From Panulirus ornatus (Eukaryota > Arthropoda > Malacostraca > Decapoda > Palinuridae): 64,000 nucleotides of DNA. The stretch is from assembly GCF_036320965.1 (NCBI RefSeq), contig NC_092265.1, positions 5,870,001 through 5,934,000 of the forward strand. The letters run 5' to 3'. Positions 60,203-64,000 of this stretch are shown piece by piece; positions within the stretch are counted from its first letter, which is position 1; every line of letters starts with the position of its first letter. The notes under the pieces were generated by a model. The model had not been told where the DNA came from and did no database searches. It was given only the letters and a program-made list of their open reading frames with translations. Position numbers and translations under genes: made by a program.

Positions 60203-61829
60203 CTATAAATGCCCAACAGAATTATATGGTGTTAGTAGACTCTGTCCACACGAGGTTACACCGCGGCTGAAAAGTTATCTTTGGGCCAGGGTGCTTTTCA
60301 CGCCAATGGAGTCCACATTTTCCCCTGCTACTGAAACTAGCGCAAACTTGCGCTGCAGGAGCCTCTAGATAAACGTCTTGGTTAACACCAAGACCTTTAA
60401 AAAAAGGTAATTATGAATAGATACACAAGATTCAGTACAACAATATGTGATCTAAAGGCAAGAACATAGGCGTCTCGATGTACATTGTTGCAGGAGGGTG
60501 GGCGAAAGCCACCCCACCCCTCTTACCCTCCCTGTCCCCGATCCTACACCACTCAGTTGTACACAACGGGTGTAAGTAACCCAGGCAAGGCATCGTTTTC
60601 ATATTGTTCCATGCCTCTCTCTCCGTCCTTTCCCTAGGCAGGGTCACAATCCTCGCAGGAGGCAGAGTTGATTTTATTTTTCCTTTAGGATTTTGTCGCT
60701 TTGATCAACCATCCACCCTCCTCGAGAACGGCAGGATAGATGGATTATAGGGGTCACAAAGGGGTATTTGTCGGACTCCAAGAGGCACGTCATTCCAACA
60801 TGAGACATTACGCATATGGTTTATTGCTTATTCATACACTCATCTTTCGTGTATATGCGAGAGGGGAATGCAACGGGCCGAGTGTATGTATCTTTGGAAG
60901 CAAGTTATCCATCTGGCTTCAATCCCAAGACCTGGGCTGCGCCATATCCTAGAACTAGGATCCCACAACAGTGTGCTATACAAATACCTCAGTGATGTCA
61001 CTCAACAGAGATCAGGGTCCTTCAAGAATACCGACATAAAATGCACGTATTTCAACGTTTTTTCTTGCATGTACACATTAGAGGGCAAATCACTTCCTGT
61101 ATGGGGTATCACGCAGCTGTGATTCGACAAAAATGTGATTTCCATGTATACTATCCCCACTAGACGGTGTTCCTCAAGGATTCCATGGTCTGTTGCTGTT
61201 TGTATTCCCTCGTACTCAGAGCTTTTCACCCCTTAGTTGATGCAGAGGACGGGGTGGGGGTCGAGGAAGAGAAAAGTCTACTGTACTATCCTGTCTCCGT
61301 CTATATATTTAGTTAAGAAATTCTGGGATACTATTACCATCCTGCAGCAGGTCACCCCGTTGTAGACCGTCAGGTGTCCCTTAACCTGGCTTACCTATGA
61401 CCTCTCTCGCATTCAAACCTAGTCCTCCCCATCCACCCACCTGTAGTTCGAGCTGGTCCCCGTCGCATGCAGGGTAACCATCCCCATCCATGCTCCTCTC
61501 TCACCCTGGGTCAGCAGTACTCGCTCACGGGTCGGATATTACCACAGCCGGTAACGCGAGAGGTTGTATGTAGCTCCCCCTCCCTCCCTAAACCCCTACG
61601 TGTCACCCGCGGGGCTTGTGTGTGACATGACACCGCCGCACCTGTGGCCTGCTGACCCCTGACCAAGAAGACCCGAGGTGAGGCTGGGCAAACGGTCAGT
61701 CTGCAGCTCTCCTCTCATCCACCCCTCCCAACCTTAGAAAACGTGTTATCGATGGATTGGATCCGTCTCCATGTCATCTGTACGTCTACTTGGTCATTTT
61801 GACAGGAATTAGCACTTTCATGACAAGAT
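60203..61829. other. Unassigned sequence
   Basis: No recognised gene; CpG-containing, moderately GC-rich toward 61350-61720. Confidence 0.35.

Positions 61830-64000
<2,171 letters not shown>

Overview
This is a eukaryotic, intron-rich, repeat-dense window from an arthropod-like genome. A decapod crustacean is my best guess, from the long dinucleotide microsatellites, the abundant RTE-type retrotransposons and an arthropod-like GIT protein; the species cannot be fixed from the sequence. There is no bacterial gene organisation, and nearly all long open frames are retrotransposon fragments or antisense shadows of them.

Host gene. One host gene is recognised: GIT (G-protein-coupled-receptor-kinase-interacting ArfGAP), on the minus strand. 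It begins with the ATG at 53788 and runs leftward. Exons 1-8 (53788 to 39299) encode the ArfGAP zinc finger, the ankyrin region and the Spa2-homology region, and all their splice phases agree. After exon 8 two alternatives fit the same splice phase. A long exon (33250-31869) ends in a stop with a poly(A) signal 28 bases further on, giving a predicted 836-residue short isoform. The exon at 31403-30868 continues into the coiled-coil exons X and Y. The C-terminal paxillin-binding exons must lie beyond position 1.

Tandem array (3.2-24.9 kb). A unit of about 7.1 kb carrying GIT exons X and Y plus several retrotransposon pieces is present three times in direct orientation (3244-10354, 10355-17784, 17785-24871). 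Copies 1 and 3 are nearly identical at a constant offset of about 14.5 kb, even in microsatellite length. Copy 2 is full of small indels and holds a T/G-rich patch of about 345 bp, so part of the array may be an assembly product. The junction elements are mosaics of the left and right flanking RTE copies, as expected from unequal exchange between direct repeats.

Mobile elements. The dominant family is an RTE-clade non-LTR retrotransposon; the fullest structure (33.66-36.73 kb) keeps endonuclease and reverse transcriptase remnants. It has long- and short-3'UTR subfamilies, and its 3' ends run into (TA)n tracts. A short SINE-like element of about 240 bp shares the RTE 3' terminal motif, suggesting a SINE/LINE partnership. 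Older RTE relics, one divergent RT family and one possible Tigger/jerky-like transposase relic fill other introns.

Right end (57.2-64 kb). This is upstream of GIT, richer in GC and CpG, with (CT)n, (GT)n and (AT)n tracts. I recognise no gene there.
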